Below, piece after piece: positions 1-13,300 of a stretch of DNA of 64,000 nt. The notes beneath the pieces are model-generated. The model saw nothing but the letters and a program-made list of their open reading frames with translations, made no database searches and was not told the DNA's origin. How positions within the stretch are numbered: position 1 is the stretch's first letter; each line of letters starts with the position of its first letter. Where the stretch lies: the NCBI GenBank assembly GCA_947034885.2, contig OX344750.2, forward strand, positions 17,850,053-17,914,052, read 5' to 3'. A program made the position numbers and the translations under genes. The DNA comes from Thuidium tamariscinum (lineage: Eukaryota; Streptophyta; Bryopsida; Hypnales; Thuidiaceae).

Positions 1-246
1 TAATATATTGTTGTAGATGATTATTAAAAATACAAAATAAATATAATAAAACTCTAACTATGATCAAGAATTATTTATTATAATGAAAAGTAGAAAATAA
101 AATTGATGATGAAATTTTAAATTAAAAAAACATAATCTTCAAAGAATGAAAAATGGTAAAAATCAATTATAAACTATGACAATGATTAATCCAACTCAGA
201 AATGGAAAACATTATTGTGTAAAAAGTATTCATTGACATCTAAACT

Positions 247-1156
247 GCCTAAAGGATGAGTGTCCCCTCAAGGACAAAATGGATTTTGAGCACGTTTTTA
301 TGGCTTCAATTTTTAGTGAAATTTTTTGAAATTTTTTCATACAATAGAAAAATTGATTAGCTTTGTGAGAGTATAATTCTTATTTCAATTAGTGCCTAGG
401 AGTGAAAGTTATACCACAAAAAGACCAAAACTAAATTTGGCAAGTAACATGTTTTTTTTGAAAAAAGTCAAAATTAATTAATTTTTTTCTAAAACAATAT
501 ATTTTTTTCTACATGCAAAACTTTGATTCATTATATTTGGACTAGTAATGAAAAGGTTAAACAATCTTGTTTTTTAGGCAATGTAAACGATTCCTTAAAA
601 AAAAAATAACATAAAGGATTCATTTCTCAATGCAATTTTCACAATTTTTCAAAAAAATTGTTGGACAAGGTTGTGTTTACTTGCTAGAACAATCTCACTA
701 TAGGGAGTGTTGTCTTTTAATCCCAGCTTAGAGCTATTAACCATTTAGTTTTTCTATTGATCTTGAACCTATTTCTATTTAACAACTTTTTAAGGAATGG
801 TAATCAACTGTTTTTTATGTGAATTTTCTTCCCTAGACTCTCAACTCAATTCTTTAACACAAAAATTATACATTCAAAGTATATTATGTAACTTTTTTCC
901 ACAAATGACAGTCAAAGTCATCTAAAATTGTAAACTATAGTTTAAAAACACTTATTTTTCCAACTTATAATGCTCATATATTTCAATTTGTATGTTCAAT
1001 CTTCATGAAATTTTAACGAGATGATCTTAGTCAAGTTAAGTACAAAATCCTACACTTTGATTCTTTATAAAAACTATTTTCTTCAGCGAATGTAGTAAAA
1101 ATGGCAGTTTTGTGAGATTTTTGAGAGAAAAATGACCTTGGTCATTTAGGGGTTAA
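247..1156. mobile_element. Possible R1-related element
   Basis: Bounded by GCCTAAAGGATGAGTG on the left and CATTTAGGGGTTAAAG on the right, the same type of inverted termini as the R1 family, at about the same spacing. The interior is only loosely similar to R1, so it may be a sister family. Confidence 0.35.
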
Positions 1157-3091
1157 AGTAACAATCATATCTATACTAACAATCAATTGATTTTCTGGTT
1201 GATTACATACAACTAATGAATGATTATTAACATTTTAAAAATTAATGAAACAATTTTTCAATAATTAATCAAAATACAAATAACAAAAATGACAAAAATG
1301 ATATTTAAATTTTCAAAAATTAAAATTAAAAATTCTGATTTACTAGAAATCATCAAAAGTAAAATCAATCATCAAAATGATAAAATCAACTATAAATTAC
1401 AAAATGCTAATGATCATATTCACAGAGCTTATTCAAGATTCTTGTAGAAAGGTCTATCAATGAAATGACATTTTAAGAAAAAATTATTCATCTCATCATA
1501 TTATTTTTTGATTACTAAAAAAAATTCCAAATAAATATTCTTGAAGGTTTCACTTCACAAGGAATTCATATATGAAATTATGAACATTCCAATTTTGAAA
1601 ATTAGACTATTTTATTTTATTTTATTAATATCTTGGAATTAAGTCAAGAAAAAAACCTAAATTCTATAACAATATATTAAGTTTTAAGAATAATTTTGAA
1701 ATATTTTCACAAATTTGTTTAATTTCAAAAAAATGGATGAAGTACCTTGCAATGAAGCAACTTATCTTTGCATAGCATTTTAATGAGTTTGTCAAGGTTA
1801 AATTTTTGTAAGCTTTATATTATTATTTTATGAAACAATGGTAAAAAATTATACATGGCAAATATTATTTTCTTCTAATGTATTGTTTATAAAATTCTTT
1901 TAAGAGGACATGATTTTTTTTTAATTTCTTTTTTCTTTTTTCTTTCCTAAAAAATATACCTTTGTTGGTTTTTAGATTAAAAGTTTCTCTATATGCTTGT
2001 TTACATCTTTGTGAATATCATATGCTAATGTAGCCAACATTAATTTTGTGTCATTTGTATTTTGTAGTCATATGGTACATATAATGAAGTCATGGGATTT
2101 CATTCAATAATTGAATAAAAAATAAGTTATTTTTCTTATTAAGACTTTTATGCATTAATTGAGAAGGTTTAGTGTGAAAATTTTGAAAATTATAGACTTT
2201 GAGGATACAATTGTAAAGAATGTGAATCCAAAACTATGCCAACTCTGTTGTTCAAGAAATAAATCCACGCCCATATAAATAAACCTAATCATTCAATCAA
2301 TTTATCATTTTAGAGGCCCAAATTTGAGATGAACAAAAAATAGATTCAAAATTTTTAAATATTAAAGCCTTTTTAAAATGAATGATTATAAATTATAATC
2401 ATATGTTCAATCAATGAGAATATAATATTACAATGAAATACAGATAGTCTAACTTATTTTGTAATTTTTCGTACACAAAAGTTTCCGAAAATTTAGCTAG
2501 CATTTGGAAATAACTTGTTGTTACTTGTCTTGCTTCTGGTGATAAATTTGGAGCTGTATAGTATTTCATTGCCTATAAAATTAAATGCAAAAGACCTACA
2601 TAAATTTATTGTTTACAATATTCATTGGTCTTATAGATCTGTTTATTTGAATTTTAAAGATTGGATAAATTCTTTTCTATTGTATATATTCTTTTCTACT
2701 GTAATATCTTAGAGATTTTTAATATTAGAAATGACCAAAGAATTTTTTAATATATTATGAAGATATTTAGTTTTAGCTCAAAAAATCTTATTCAAACTAA
2801 AGGTAAATTTTAGTGAATATATTTCCAAGAGCTCTGTAAACGACTTACCTAATGTAAGATTGTAAAAATTTACCACTTGACATGTAGTTTGATTTCTATA
2901 ATCCTCTAGTTTAAAGGTGATGTGAAGAAACTTGAATATCCAAATGAGGGTTGTTACATATTATTGGGGGTCACAAATCACAAATGTGTAATTTAATCCT
3001 TATGAAACTTTCTATTCAAGTAATTGTAATGTATAGCATTGATACCATGATTAATAAATCATATGCAATATTGTAATGAAAATATATGTTA

Positions 3092-4039
3092 GTCCCTAAA
3101 GCCCTAAACTATGTTTTTTTGATAATATAGCATTATAGCAATTTTGAAAAGCTCATTACAAATGGAGTTTTCAATTTTTTTCTTTGAAAATTTCACAAAA
3201 CATCTCCCTAAGGAGTAGCTTTAAGGCCCAACAATTTTCATAACTTTTGACTACATAGTTAAAAAATTATAGCATGATATGTTGTTTTCTTTATTTGGTG
3301 GGCAACCCAAGTAGCTAAAAAAATTCTTTAAAAACTGACCTTTCCAAGAATTAAAAATTTGAAGTTAGTTTATTAGATTTTTATCTATGTGTAAAGCTTT
3401 GAATCATTTCATTTTTATTAATGAGATGAAAATTATGAGGAGATTTAGATTCAAGTAGTTTGCGGGTAGTTATAGAATCTCTATTCTACAAAAGAAGTTT
3501 GAAATCCTTTATTTAATTCAATTTTTAATATTTTTGAAAACAAATTAAAACATTAGGTGAAGATTTTTAATAACAATATAACAACCATTGGGATTGACTT
3601 TTTAAACTTTCATAAATAAATTGTTCACAATTTAGTATTTTGAATCATTTTCTACTTCTTTCTTGCTTACTATTTTTTTCCTATATGTTGTACAATTCCA
3701 AATGATTTGAAATTCTTGGAGCATGAAGCCAACTTGCATTGAAAAATAACCACCCTTTTGAACATTTTTTCATACAAATATGACCTTGTGAAGTACAACT
3801 ACTCGAGTTTTTGTGGGGATAAAAAAAGGATTTTTGTCCGTTCAAATGTTGATATCTTGCAATTTACATGGTGGAAATTTTTGAAATTTTTTCTGCATCT
3901 TTTCAAGCCACCTCAAATCAAGATCCTATACAATTACAATTGTAAAAAAAAGTTTTGTCTAGAATTTTGCACTTGTATTAGGAATCGCAGTTTCAAACCA
4001 TTTTTTGTGAAAACATAGTAAAAAAACTTTAGGGCTTAA
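3092..4039 (+). mobile_element. R1-family non-autonomous DNA transposon, copy a
   Basis: About 950-bp repeat with ends CCCTAAAGCCCTAAAC and AAACTTTAGGGCTTAAC, homologous over its length to 61549-62503 (markers: CATTTGGATTAATGAGATG-like block, ACAATTCCAAATGATTTG, GAAAACATAGTAAAAAA). No coding capacity; the short open frame at 3758-4018 lies inside the repeat and is not a gene. Confidence 0.75.
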
Positions 4040-4308
4040 CAAATTGGAAATGGAGAAGGAATCTATTCCTACCATGTCCATTCATATATTCATGCATTGT
4101 TGAAATTCACACATTAATATTCATGGAAGTTACTTGGACAAAGATTGAAAATGAGATGGTTTTGAAGCAATAAGACTTTCAAAACATCCATTATGATTTT
4201 TATGTTGTTTAATTTGTTTTAAAATACCATAAATGATTTCATTCATTTGTACAATTTCAAAATCTCAAAATTGGTAATTATAGAAATCTAAATGGAATAT
4301 TAACTTAC

Positions 4309-7300
4309 AATACCAGCAAATAGAATTGCAACAATCCCAGATAAGTTCAGACCATCTGCAAGCATGTAGGATGCATATGGAAATAAAACAACCAAACAGG
4401 ATTCTAATGTTGTTAATCTGTAAAAAGATAACCATAAATATAGTTTTTTTACTTACAAAAAATATAGGCTAAAAAAATTCCATTGACCTACATATTGTAA
4501 ATAATGATATATTTGATTTCATGATTGTTTAGTATGTTTTATAATTTTGTTATAATCAACTAAATGAAAAGTTTTTAAGAAAAATGGTATATTTATGTAT
4601 TTATTAGTTTGTATTTTAGCACTTGCAAAGTATTTAATGAAATATATTGACTTTACTCTAGATTAAACTTTATAAATGATGGATAGGAACTCATTTTCAA
4701 CTAAATTACTATAATTTCTTCATTGATTAGTAATCATTTTATAAAATTTTAGTACTAATAAATAATAAACTCAATAATTTTATAATTTAAATCAACGTAT
4801 ACAATTCTATTAGTGGGTTTTTAGTAGGACTAAGTCAAAATCAATCTCTAAATTACTCAAATGTGAGATTATAATTACACCCTCAAAAACTCTTACACAT
4901 AAAAAAGTCATTGAAAATTTCAAGAAATTGATTTTTTGTGATGCATTAAAATTTGTAAAAAAACATTTTACAATATTGCTTATGATGTAATAAGGAATTT
5001 AGAAATTATGATGACACACTTTTCTTCTTGAAGATGTCCATATTTGAACAACAAAGCACTTGCAATGGCTGCTAAGATTCCTGAAACATTTATAAATCAA
5101 TCATTAAATAATATTATTGAAAAATTAAAAATATATATTCTTGTGAATTCAACTATTATAGTTATTGAGGGGTTTTTTTTGCATAGAGTTTTGAGTTTTA
5201 AATTACACTTTTGATTTATTTGCATAAAAAGATGAATTAAAGAAACTTAAGGAGCATGATTTTTTATTTTGGTAAGGATCAAATGAAAACATGCCTAATT
5301 TACACATAAACTTATTTTTTTTATCCATCCAAATGCTTGATTGTTATTGTATAAAACATTGTACTAGGATTATTTTCAAAACTCTTTTATATAAATATTT
5401 TATAGCTTAAAGAGCAGTGCATGCTTCACCTTAATGGCCCTCCACAAATGTCTTCAAAAAACAACAAATTTTTTTACAAAATGTCATAAATTGAATTTAG
5501 CATTCTAAACTATAAAGAAAATTCTAGTGATAATCTCTAATACTCAATCTACAATCAATTTTAGAAGCAATTTTTGGTTTCAAGTTCCAAAATATGTTGA
5601 AAATACTACAATGGTAGATTTAAGTGAATAGATATAATTTATGGGATACAAATTACAATTTTTTTCTTCACATTAAAATTGAGCCTTATAGGTAAAGTAG
5701 TATCCTACTTGACAAATAAATTTGAACATGTACCTACGGTATTTGCTAAAGAATCATTTTCTTTTTAAAGTTTGAAGGTTTAGGAAAGAAATTATCTAGC
5801 CAGGGATGTATACATTTTTCAATGAAGTAAGTGGTAGCAAACAATATATTGTCCAATGCATGAATGTTTTAGGTTTAGACAATAAAAAAATAAATTCTTA
5901 AAATCAAATTTTCAAATCTTACTTCTTTTGTAGAGGTTACATATATAATTGGAAAAGTTTTAATCATTTCATTTCAATTAGTGCTATAAAAGTTTTGAAG
6001 AGTTATTTTGGAGGTAATCAAAAAAATTTAATTGAAAAATTTAACAAACATGATTTTTTAATTGATCAATATTCACAATTTAAGAAAAAATATTGATAAG
6101 GTTTATTTGCAACAACATCACAAAGGTGTTTGATGTGTTTCCATTCCCTTTTAGAGCAAATAACAAATTAATTCTTTCCTTCTATTATATATATCTAGTT
6201 AGATTCAATTAAGTTTTGGAAGATGAAAATCATTTAAAAGTTTTTTGCAATCTATTCTTCACTCTTTCAACCAAATTCTCTAACAATAAGTCATTCTAAA
6301 TTCAAAGTTATAGAGTGAAAATTTTAGGCTAAAAAGATTCAAGTTCTATTAACCTTCTTAAAAAAAAGACCAAAATATTTTCTTTTTCCCCACTTCAAAC
6401 TCTAATATCTTACAATAAACTAATCAAACTTTATTATTATTTTCTATGCATTCTCAGACAAGTGTAGTCTAATGGAAGATCATATGATTAGATATTGAAA
6501 AGTAAATAAAATACTATAAAATACTTTTTTTCTCCTATTTGCATTAGAAATGGATTTGTTTTTGCTTTTACATAGTTTTTAAGGAAAAAAAATAATCATG
6601 AAACTTTTGAGTTTAATTATTCTTCTAATTTGCACTTTAGAATATATCTCGAAGTTTTCAAAAATTTGGATTATCCCTTTGTTCTTGTAGAATTAAATAC
6701 AAATTGCTACATTCCATTTGAAATTTTTTAGATGAAGACAATATTATTTATTGGTATCAAAATATTAAAATAGTTTCTACAACACTAATACATATATTAT
6801 ATATTTAAAATATACATATATTTTTAAAATTGTATTATTTCTTCAGGATTAAACATTACAATCAAACATTTACCAATAAGTAGAGACCCCGCAAATGTTC
6901 CAATGAAGTAAATGAATGCATTCAAAATCCCATGTCCAGTGATTGAAACCCCAACAAATGACAACAATGTCCTGAAACAAGTATTAAATTGTCTTAATTT
7001 AATTACCCTAAAAACCATCACACTCATGTATTATTAATTATATTTTGTATACATACAATATCATAATTAATATATGAGCAATTTTTAAGTCCAATTTTTA
7101 ATTAACAATTTTTTCATAATTGATATGATTGTGGGGTGATTGCAAGAAACACTTGTACTACTTTTTGTCACACTTTGTATGTTGATCTGTTTTTTGCCCA
7201 TAACTTTTGCGTTTCGGATCCAAATGACTCAAGATTTATAGAAAAGATAATCATGACTATCATTCACTTTATCTAGTTTTTTTTTAATAATTTTCAAAAA

Positions 7301-10300
7301 TAGTATACTATCCAAAAATAGACCCCAATTGAATTTCGCAATTGCTAACTTGGAGGTTTCTAGTACTATGTAGTATCCAAAAAAACAAATTTTGAGGTAA
7401 ACTTTGGATGAGGTGGTCTTCCAGTATACTTGTAGCTAATGGCTGAAGGAATTTCAAAAGTAATTAATTTTGTGTGGTGTGGAAGTCTACAAAGCGAGCT
7501 TCTTTCAACTTGTATTTTGAAACATATAAAATGTTATTTTGGTGGGGGGTTTTGGTAAATGACCAACCCTAAAGAATTGTTACAAATGGCCAATTTTTTT
7601 TTGTTCACGTATTTCTACTATTTTTAACTAATTTAAACATCAAAGTACCTATTTCTTGAGGTTGGCACTTTTCAAGTTCTCCTACTTAAAGAATCTTTCT
7701 TTGTATTTTCTTCCATGGGTACCTTCATCTTGAAGGTATACATAAGTCATATTTTTTAAATTTAAAAAATAATAATTTTCTAATTTTAAGTACTCTAGAA
7801 AAAGTCACGAGTATTGTTGGAAAATGCAACAAATAGTACAGGTGTTTCTTGCAAGCACCTTGTGACAAAGTCACAAAATTAATGTTCTTCAATTATCCAT
7901 TTAACCTTAAAGTGATTCAACATCCAATTTTTGGATGATGTATAGATTGAAAATTAGTATTCTTCCCACGATTCTTCCTTGTTACTACTTGGGTGAAAGT
8001 CATCCTAATTCATGGAGATGCTTCTAGGAGTTGTTGTCCTATGTACAGTGCGGTACCAATCAAAATGTCGTTTTCGCATCCGCAGTGAGAAAAATTTCGG
8101 TACTTCCAACTTTGGAAGCCTCCAGCGAGCTCAAAAATTGGTATTTTACCACGAAATTTTTACCACAGCATAATATTTAAGTTAAATATATGTATGCCAA
8201 ATTTCAAGGCCAAAAGATTCACCAAAAAAAAGTTATTCAAATTCTACCAACATGGGTAGTGGTGAGAAACATCTCACTACTTTCAACTTTGACACCTTCC
8301 TAAGGATTGAATTTTTTTTCTTTTGCCATAAAATTTTTGTCATGAAAAAACCTCTATGTTTTTAATATGCATAAAAGATTTCAAGGTAAAAGAATTTTTT
8401 TTAAGAAGATATTTGAAATCTCCCAACAAGTGTAGTTTTGAGAAAATTTTCACAATTTCCAACTTTGACATCCTCCCAAGGGCTGAAAAATTGGTTTCTT
8501 ACCATGAATTTTTTTTTGTGAAGTCACATCTATGTTGATAATATGTTCTCCAAATTTCAAGTTCAAATGAATTACCAAAAAAAAGATATACAAAATCTCC
8601 CAACATATGTAGTTGTGAGAAAATTTTCACTATTGCTGACTTTGACACCCTCCCAAGGGCTGAAAATTTGTTTATTTAACATGAATTTTTTTTGAATAAG
8701 ATCAAATTTATGTTAATAATATATGTTCCAAATTTCAAGTTCAAAAAACTTACCAAAAAAAGATATTCAAAATCTCTCAACATGTGTAGTTGTGAGGCTG
8801 AGTTTTTACATTCGTGTCAAACTTTGCTCCACAAAATAACACTATACTAAGGGCTCAAAAACTCCTCCTCACAACTACACATGTTGGGAGACTTTGTTTA
8901 TCTTTTTTTTGGTAATTCATTTGAACTTGAAATTTGGAGAACATATTATCAACATAGATGTGACTTCACAAAAAAAATTCATGGTAAGAAACCAATTTTT
9001 CAGCCCTTGGGAGGGTGTCAAAGTTGGAAATTGTGAAAATTTTCTCAAAACTACACTTGTTGGGAGATTTCAAATATCTTCTTAAAAAAAAATTCTTTTA
9101 CCTTGAAATCTTTTATGCATATTAAAAACATAGAGATTATTTCATGACAAAAATTTTATGGCAAAAGAAAAAAAATTCAATCCTTAGGAAGGTGTCAAAG
9201 TTGAAAGTAGTGAGATGTTTCTCACCACTACCCATGTTGGTAGAATTTGAATAACTTTTTTTTGATGAATCTTTTGGCCTTGAAATTTGGCATACATATA
9301 GTTAACTTAAATATTATGCTGTGGTAAAAATTTCGTGGTAAAATACCAATTTTTGAGCTCACGGGAGGCTTCCAAAGTTGGCAGTACCGAAATTTTTCTC
9401 TCGGCGGATGCGAAAACGACATTTTGATTGGTACCCCATTGTACTAGTTAGATTTGGTGGTATTAGAGTACATCGTTTTCTAAAGCTACAAATGTGGATG
9501 TATGTGAAGTGGTTGACCAAGCCAAAATTGCATTGATTCTAGTTGAAACTTAGATTTGTAAAAATTAGGTCATAGAATCTAAGAATACAATTTTTTTTAA
9601 ATCACCATCTAAAGAGAATCTCATTTCAAGTCCATTGCAACAAAATTTACTGAAAAAAATGACAATATTTGACTTGTAATTAAATTTTTAAGGAATTTTG
9701 AAATTTTACTTTCAAAATTTATAGAAAAACATCAGTGGTGATAGCATCAATAAATCTAACTGTATAGATGGAATTTTAAACCCAAAGTTTATAATTTTTA
9801 TTTGTATAAATACTGATTCCAAAATATTCTTTCAAATAGTACCGAATGATGTTTTTTCTGAAATCATCAATTCTAGAGATGATTTCAAACACTTAGGGGT
9901 TAATGTTTTCTTCAACATTTAGTTGTTTATAAATATGTGTATCCTTATACATCAAAAATTAAAATAAATGCAATACACTGTGTAAACAATCAAATAAATA
10001 AATAAATGTATCTAGTACATTGAATCTAGTGAATATGATACTACATATTAGAGCTTACCTGTAAGCAACAATAGCCACCTGCACAAAAATATGTTTTTTT
10101 AATATATTAGGCAATGAAATACCAATTTATAAGGAGTCCTACAATATCAATTTCTTGTATTTCATCAATAATTTAGGTATCTAAATAGACTTAATAAAAT
10201 TATATATATTTTTTACAATAAAATAAATCTTTTCATTTCATGTTGAATAAAAAAATCATTGTACATGTTATTTGATGAAACTTTATATCATATAAAGATG

Positions 10301-13300
10301 ACACGTGTTACACTCTAGAAAAGAAACATGTTCTATAGTACAAAAAAGAAACTAGTTCTTATGATATAATTAGTATAAGTCACAATTATAATGATTTTGA
10401 AAAAACTTAAAGAAAAAATAGAGATATAATTTAAGTCCAACTATACTTTTCATGCCAGGGTTTTCTTTTGACCTTCTATAATAATCAATGGACTACATCA
10501 CACTATTCTAGACTAAGTTTGAGTATGTAAGGGTCCAAATAGAATTTTATATTCACTACCATAATTATGATGCATAGAAGTTGATGTTATTAGTGCCAAA
10601 TGGTCAAGTTGATTTTGTATCATAAGTATGTTGCAAGTCCTCAATGCTATTTAGTCATTACACTATTAATAATTTGCCTTCTTTAATCATAGGATACAAA
10701 AGATCAAAATGATTGTGTATAGTCAGTGCATTTCAAGTTCATAATGCTTATCGGTTATTATACTACTAAAACTTTGTTTTCTTTAGTCACTAGTCACTAT
10801 ATAGACAATTTATGTCATATTAACCCCTCATTGCCACAGGGGACAAAAATTGTCCCCTCCAAATGCGGTGTGCATTTCTTAGATAGCTTTCTTTTATTGG
10901 TTTTAGTTTTGAAACGTGTTTTGAAATTAGTGGAAGGACGGGTGCTCTAATGTAAGATGATGCCAAAAGATCTCAAATTGAACAAGGGTGGAAGTAGAGT
11001 GACTTTGATTGGGCAAACCCTCCATTTTTCTAAGCTCAATTCACCCTATGGTCAATGGAGTGACTAGGAGGTGTTTGTCACAAGAGTCTCAAAGTGAGTA
11101 CCTTGCATTATTTGTTGCTTTACACAATAATTCAATGAAAAATAAATAAACTTCCTAATTGTTTGTTGATGTTGCCAATTGGGGTTTACTTGTACAACTT
11201 CATTTCTTGTATTAGCTCAGCTAAGTGATTATGGCATCCATTTGCATTGAGGTAGTTTAATTGAGAAAATAAATTTGTAATTGCTTATGCATCTCAAATA
11301 TCTGATGCCTAGTTCAATGCAACTTGTCTCTTATTTTGAAGGTGACGTAATTCCTTCATCCTTTCTTTTTGCACTATAAATATTAGTAGATTACACAACA
11401 TTGTGTAGCTTGCTTGACAGAACCCATATACCTTTTCCAATTGCCTAGTCTTTAAACATTCTTGCTACCTACTGTAATCCATCAAGGAAAAAATGATTTG
11501 CATGTCATCTAGTTACTATATTTAGGGCTAGCGGCATGCATATTCAAATTGTAACTAGCCAATTGACAATCTTGGTCCCCAAATCTTGTGGGACTTTCAA
11601 CCTTTGAAGCTCACCTTATCTACAAAATCTAATTGTAAAATTTTGACTTGTTACTATGAAATTCTTCTCCAGAGCACAATTTGCAAACAGAAAATGGGTG
11701 TTGATTGAAAAAGTTGTGTGCAATCAAATGTTATAAGTACAAATTCCACCACAAGAAATTCTAATCAGATCCGATCAATACAAGCCAAACCTGTTGATGC
11801 ATTGGATGAGGTTTGGCTCAAGAGAGGGCCATTTCTAGCTAATTCCCCTTGCTATTTGCACAACATTGAGGGAATGTATGATTGCTATTAGTCCTCACAA
11901 ATACAAAAATACAAAATTTAGATCTCTAAAATTGAAAAAAAAAAGTCGAAAAAAAAATTCAAAAAAAATTTGACATGGCTGTCGCTTGACCACACCAGAT
12001 TTTGACAATTCTATAGTTCCCAGAGTTCCTTGTTGTGTAGAAACTCGTAGTCTTTTATTCAGCCAAATCTCCTCTAATGCTTCAATTTGAACAATGAAAG
12101 TCTTTACGTCTTCAAACATTGACGAGGTGGGCAATTTGATCAAGCCAAATATTATAGGCTCTGTCAACTCTTGTTTGGACCATTTGGGTAAGGTGTTAAT
12201 ATCCCCTTCTTGTTTTGCCCACGGGCTTTTTTTATAAAGCAAGATGTAGCAATGTATTAAAGGTTTGTACTTCTTACTACTAACCATTAGATGAAGGGTT
12301 CAAACTATATGGTTTGTAGGCAAGTGACTTGACCAACATGGATTAGTTGAATATTTCTAGTACTTCATGTAGATTCTAAAAAATTCAATTATTATTATTA
12401 TTATTATTATTTTAGTAGTTAAATATTTTCTCTAAAAAATGATAGGGTATGCAAAATTAATTTGATTGACATGATGAAGGAATTCAATAAATGCGTTCTT
12501 AAATAAATCCTAAAGACATGATTTTTAGTAGTTTATGAAAATACACATTCAAGCTTTTATTATCCAATTTCTAACTAAATATCCCAATTGCTACCACCTT
12601 TTTTTCTTGTAGTGATTAATAAATAATGGTAGGATGTACTTCATTGATCATGAAATATATTTACTTGTAGGTAGTCAAAGCAAAAACTTAAGAAGAAAAT
12701 TAAGATTGAATTTAAAAATATTCCTAGTATTTTACTATATTTTTAAAAATGATTGAAACTATCATATTCAAATAATAACAACATTCCAAATGATGATTTT
12801 TTTTTCAAATCAAACGTTTTGTTTGAATTTATGACACTTTCTAATTCTACTCATTAATAAGATTTAAAAACTATCAAATTTAAATATATTAGAATATAAC
12901 TCTAAATGTAATTAACTTATAATTTATGTGTGGAAAAAATAACTAGTCATATTTTGAAACATGTATATTGTTTACAAAAGGATATCAATAGGAAAGTCAT
13001 AAGAAGATTTTGTAATTATTCATCTTCTAAATGATATTCATCAATGATTTTTCAAAATACTATAAACATTTTAGGAATAGAAAAAGAAAAAGGTTCCTTA
13101 GAAAAACACATAAGTTTTTTTAATGACTGTAAAAAACTTACAGCATCATTTAGCACAGATTCGCCAAATACATAAGAATAGAGGTCAGGATCCACCTCAA
13201 GTTCCTATATATCACAGTACAAAGTATGTGGTGTCTTCTCAATGCAACTTTGTAAATTCATTTAGGAATATTATGTAAAGCATTAGTTATTATTTACTCT

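Noticed and set aside
1-4300. Search for the remaining NHX exons
   Set aside because: A GCTTCATT-type match near 1750 was considered but gives no convincing VMKHYT-like or following sequence; the exons probably lie beyond the window.
8356-9422. Three open frames of about 60 codons on both strands
   Set aside because: All lie in the arms of the foldback element and mirror each other.
10838-10858. GGGGACAAAAATTGTCCCC hairpin
   Set aside because: Short palindrome with no T-tract or gene next to it; no function can be supported.
11895-12287. 130-codon open frame on the minus strand
   Set aside because: It runs into poly-A/T-coded Phe/Lys tracts, overlaps a block shared with 18840-18950, and shows no domain; treated as repeat sequence.
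12391-12411. ATT microsatellite
   Set aside because: Ordinary simple repeat in an intron.
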